Assembly (NCBI GenBank): GCA_030613665.1
Contig: JAUWLN010000087.1
Coordinates: 1-7,185, forward strand
DNA length: 7,185 nt
Direction of reading: 5' to 3'
From: Dehalococcoidia bacterium
GTDB lineage: Bacteria; Chloroflexota; Dehalococcoidia; Dehalococcoidales; RBG-16-60-22
Part shown: positions 5,752 through 7,185 of the stretch, one piece after another
Numbering within the stretch: position 1 is the first letter of the stretch
Layout: each line of letters opens with the position of its first letter
Made by a program: the position numbers and the translations under genes
Notes under the pieces: generated by a model
Told to the model about the DNA's origin: nothing
The model's database searches: none
Seen by the model: the letters and a program-made list of their open reading frames with translations, nothing else

Positions 5752-7185
5752 CTACTCCAGATAGTCCTTGAGCTTGCGGCTCCGGCTGGGGTGACGCAAT
5801 TTTCTCAGCGCTTTGGCCTCAATCTGGCGGATTCTCTCCCGGGTAACGCTGAACTCTTTTCCTACCTCTTCCAGCGTCCGGCTGCGCCCGTCCTCAAGCC
5901 CGAACCTGAGCTGCAGGACGCGCTGTTCACGCGGTGTGAGCGTGTCAAGCACGTCTTCAATCTGCTCTTTGAGGAGCTGTTTTGAGGCGGCGTCCACCGG
6001 TGGCAGAGCATTCCGGTCCTCGATTGAGTTCCCCAGAGGGCTGTCTTCCTCCTCGCCGATGGGTGACTCCAGCGATATGGGCAGCTGCGATACTTTTACT
6101 ATCTCCCTGACCTTTTCCGAGGATATTTCCATTTCCTTGGCGATTTCAGTGGAGGTTGGTTCACGACCGTATTCCTGGGCCAGGCGGCGGCTCGTTTTGA
6201 GCAGGCGGTTTATCGTCTCCACCATGTGCACCGGAATGCGGATGGTGCGCGCCTGGTCGGCGATAGCCCTGGTGAGCGCCTGCCGTATCCACCAGGTGGC
6301 ATAGGTGCTGAATTTATAGCCCTTGCGATAGTCGAACTTCTCCACGGCACGCATCAGGCCGATGTTACCTTCCTGAATCAGGTCGAGGAGAGACATGCCG
6401 CGCCCGATATGTTTCTTGGCCACGCTTACCACCAGGCGCAGATTGGCCTCAATGAGGTGTCTTTCTGCCTTTCTGGCTTCAAAATCAATGCTTCGAAAAT
6501 GGGATTCAAGCCGGTGTCCATGGGTCTGGATTGAACTGATGAAGGATGCATCTTTGACCAGGTTATCAATATCAGAAAATGAGATATCCGGACTGATGGC
6601 CGCGCGGACACCTTCGGTCAGCAACTTGCTATTAAGCGACAGGCCAATAAACCTTTGCTCGGTTGCCGGCATGGATAGGCTGGTTCGGAGAGAGATATCG
6701 TCGATCAATTGCGGGTCAATGGAGTTGTCAATGCTTTCCTGCAGTCGGGTATTGTTGATGGCTTCAAGAAAACCGGTCGTATTGGGTATACCGAGCTGCT
6801 CCTGAATAAGCTGTATTAGTTCAGACGCCTCTCCGAGTTCTTTGATGACGGCCAGCACTATGTCTACTACCGAGGGCGCTCTGCCGTACTCCTGCAGGTA
6901 GCGGGATTTCACCTCGCTGACGCGCTTGCCCTCCTCCATCTTTTTGGCCAGTGTCTTTTCATCGTTAGCGGTGAGGAGATGCACCCGGCCGATCTCATGG
7001 AGGTAGATACGGACGGGGTCATCAGCTATTTCCTGCTGGTCCAGACCTTCAAGTGATGAAGGCGGTTCAATCGTGAGGCCTGGCTCTGGCTTATTAACAA
7101 CATGGAAGGGCCCTTCGTGCCATTCGTCCTGCTCATGAGGTATCTCCGGCTCAATGCCGTCGCCCTGGTTATGGGGGGGGGTGTG
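5752..7185 (-). CDS. rpoD: Primary sigma factor RpoD/SigA (sigma70), N-terminus beyond the window
   Basis: This is the housekeeping sigma subunit that directs RNA polymerase to -35/-10 promoters. The frame is open to the right edge, giving 477 visible residues. The first GTG in the frame (6984) is not the start: region 1.2 (DDPVRIYLHEIGRVHLLTAN) runs across it, and an acidic, proline-rich segment lies before that. Region 2.1 starts near 6444 (NLRLVVSVAKKH). Regions 2.3-2.4 (FSTYATWWIRQALTRAI) lie within 6318-6223 and include the melting aromatics and -10 recognition residues. Region 3.0-3.1 (EYGREPTSTEIA) follows, then the region 3.2 finger (SLESPIGEEEDS) around 6075-6016. The region 4.2 helix-turn-helix that reads the -35 is at 5880-5794 (TLEEVGKEFSVTRERIRQIE). 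The strong match to group 1 sigma in regions 2.4 and 4.2 argues against an alternative sigma. About 145 residues of non-conserved sequence sit between regions 1.2 and 2.1, more than in Bacillus SigA. A run of nine G at 7173-7181 makes the extreme end less certain. Confidence 0.95.
   Translation of the reverse strand, partial: HTPPHNQGDGIEPEIPHEQDEWHEGPFHVVNKPEPGLTIEPPSSLEGLDQQEIADDPVRIYLHEIGRVHLLTANDEKTLAKKMEEGKRVSEVKSRYLQEYGRAPSVVDIVLAVIKELGEASELIQLIQEQLGIPNTTGFLEAINNTRLQESIDNSIDPQLIDDISLRTSLSMPATEQRFIGLSLNSKLLTEGVRAAISPDISFSDIDNLVKDASFISSIQTHGHRLESHFRSIDFEARKAERHLIEANLRLVVSVAKKHIGRGMSLLDLIQEGNIGLMRAVEKFDYRKGYKFSTYATWWIRQALTRAIADQARTIRIPVHMVETINRLLKTSRRLAQEYGREPTSTEIAKEMEISSEKVREIVKVSQLPISLESPIGEEEDSPLGNSIEDRNALPPVDAASKQLLKEQIEDVLDTLTPREQRVLQLRFGLEDGRSRTLEEVGKEFSVTRERIRQIEAKALRKLRHPSRSRKLKDYLE

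Noticed and set aside
5774..5803. TTGCG...CGCAA followed by TTTT as a possible ffh terminator
   Set aside because: The 5-bp stem has a 16-base loop and a T-run of only four, and it lies within the conserved C-terminal codons of rpoD. Too weak to call a terminator.

Overview
The window is a bacterial chromosomal segment carrying housekeeping genes for DNA repair, protein targeting and transcription. It holds five protein-coding genes, two of them cut by the window ends, and two short intergenic stretches. I see no mobile element, CRISPR array, tRNA or rRNA, or phage gene. The gene set and several sequence habits suggest Chloroflexota, most likely a Dehalococcoidia-like lineage: a long non-conserved segment in the primary sigma factor, a Rad50-sized SbcC, and an Ffh with an RRPAA-type G2 motif. 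This placement is inferred from memory of the families, not from a search.

Layout, left to right. (1) Positions 2-1081, plus strand: the C-terminal ABC ATPase half of UvrA, interrupted near the window edge by an in-frame TAA at 23-25. (2) 1154-1705, plus: a small HD-domain metal-dependent phosphohydrolase of unknown substrate. (3) 1709-4279, minus: an 856-residue SbcC/Rad50-type ATPase with a zinc hook. (4) 4280-4419: a divergent control region holding an extended -10 and a perfect 7-bp hairpin for the sbcC-like gene, and a strong sigma70-type promoter that sits directly against the ffh start codon. (5) 4420-5748, plus: Ffh, the SRP GTPase. (6) 5752 to the right end, minus: the primary sigma factor RpoD/SigA, with its N-terminus beyond the window.

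How the genes relate: UvrA (nucleotide excision repair) and the SbcC-like protein (DNA end and hairpin processing) are both genome-maintenance ATPases, but they are on opposite strands and not in one operon. Ffh and RpoD are essential core genes placed tail to tail. Both convergent pairs (HD gene/sbcC-like and ffh/rpoD) are separated by exactly 3 bp, so there is no room for a terminator between them and their transcripts probably overlap at the 3' ends.

I did not find a convincing new multi-gene system. The points most worth a second look are the predicted leaderless ffh mRNA, the hairpin that overlaps the sbcC ribosome-binding site, the nonsense codon in uvrA, the absence of an sbcD/mre11 neighbour, and the large insert in the sigma factor.
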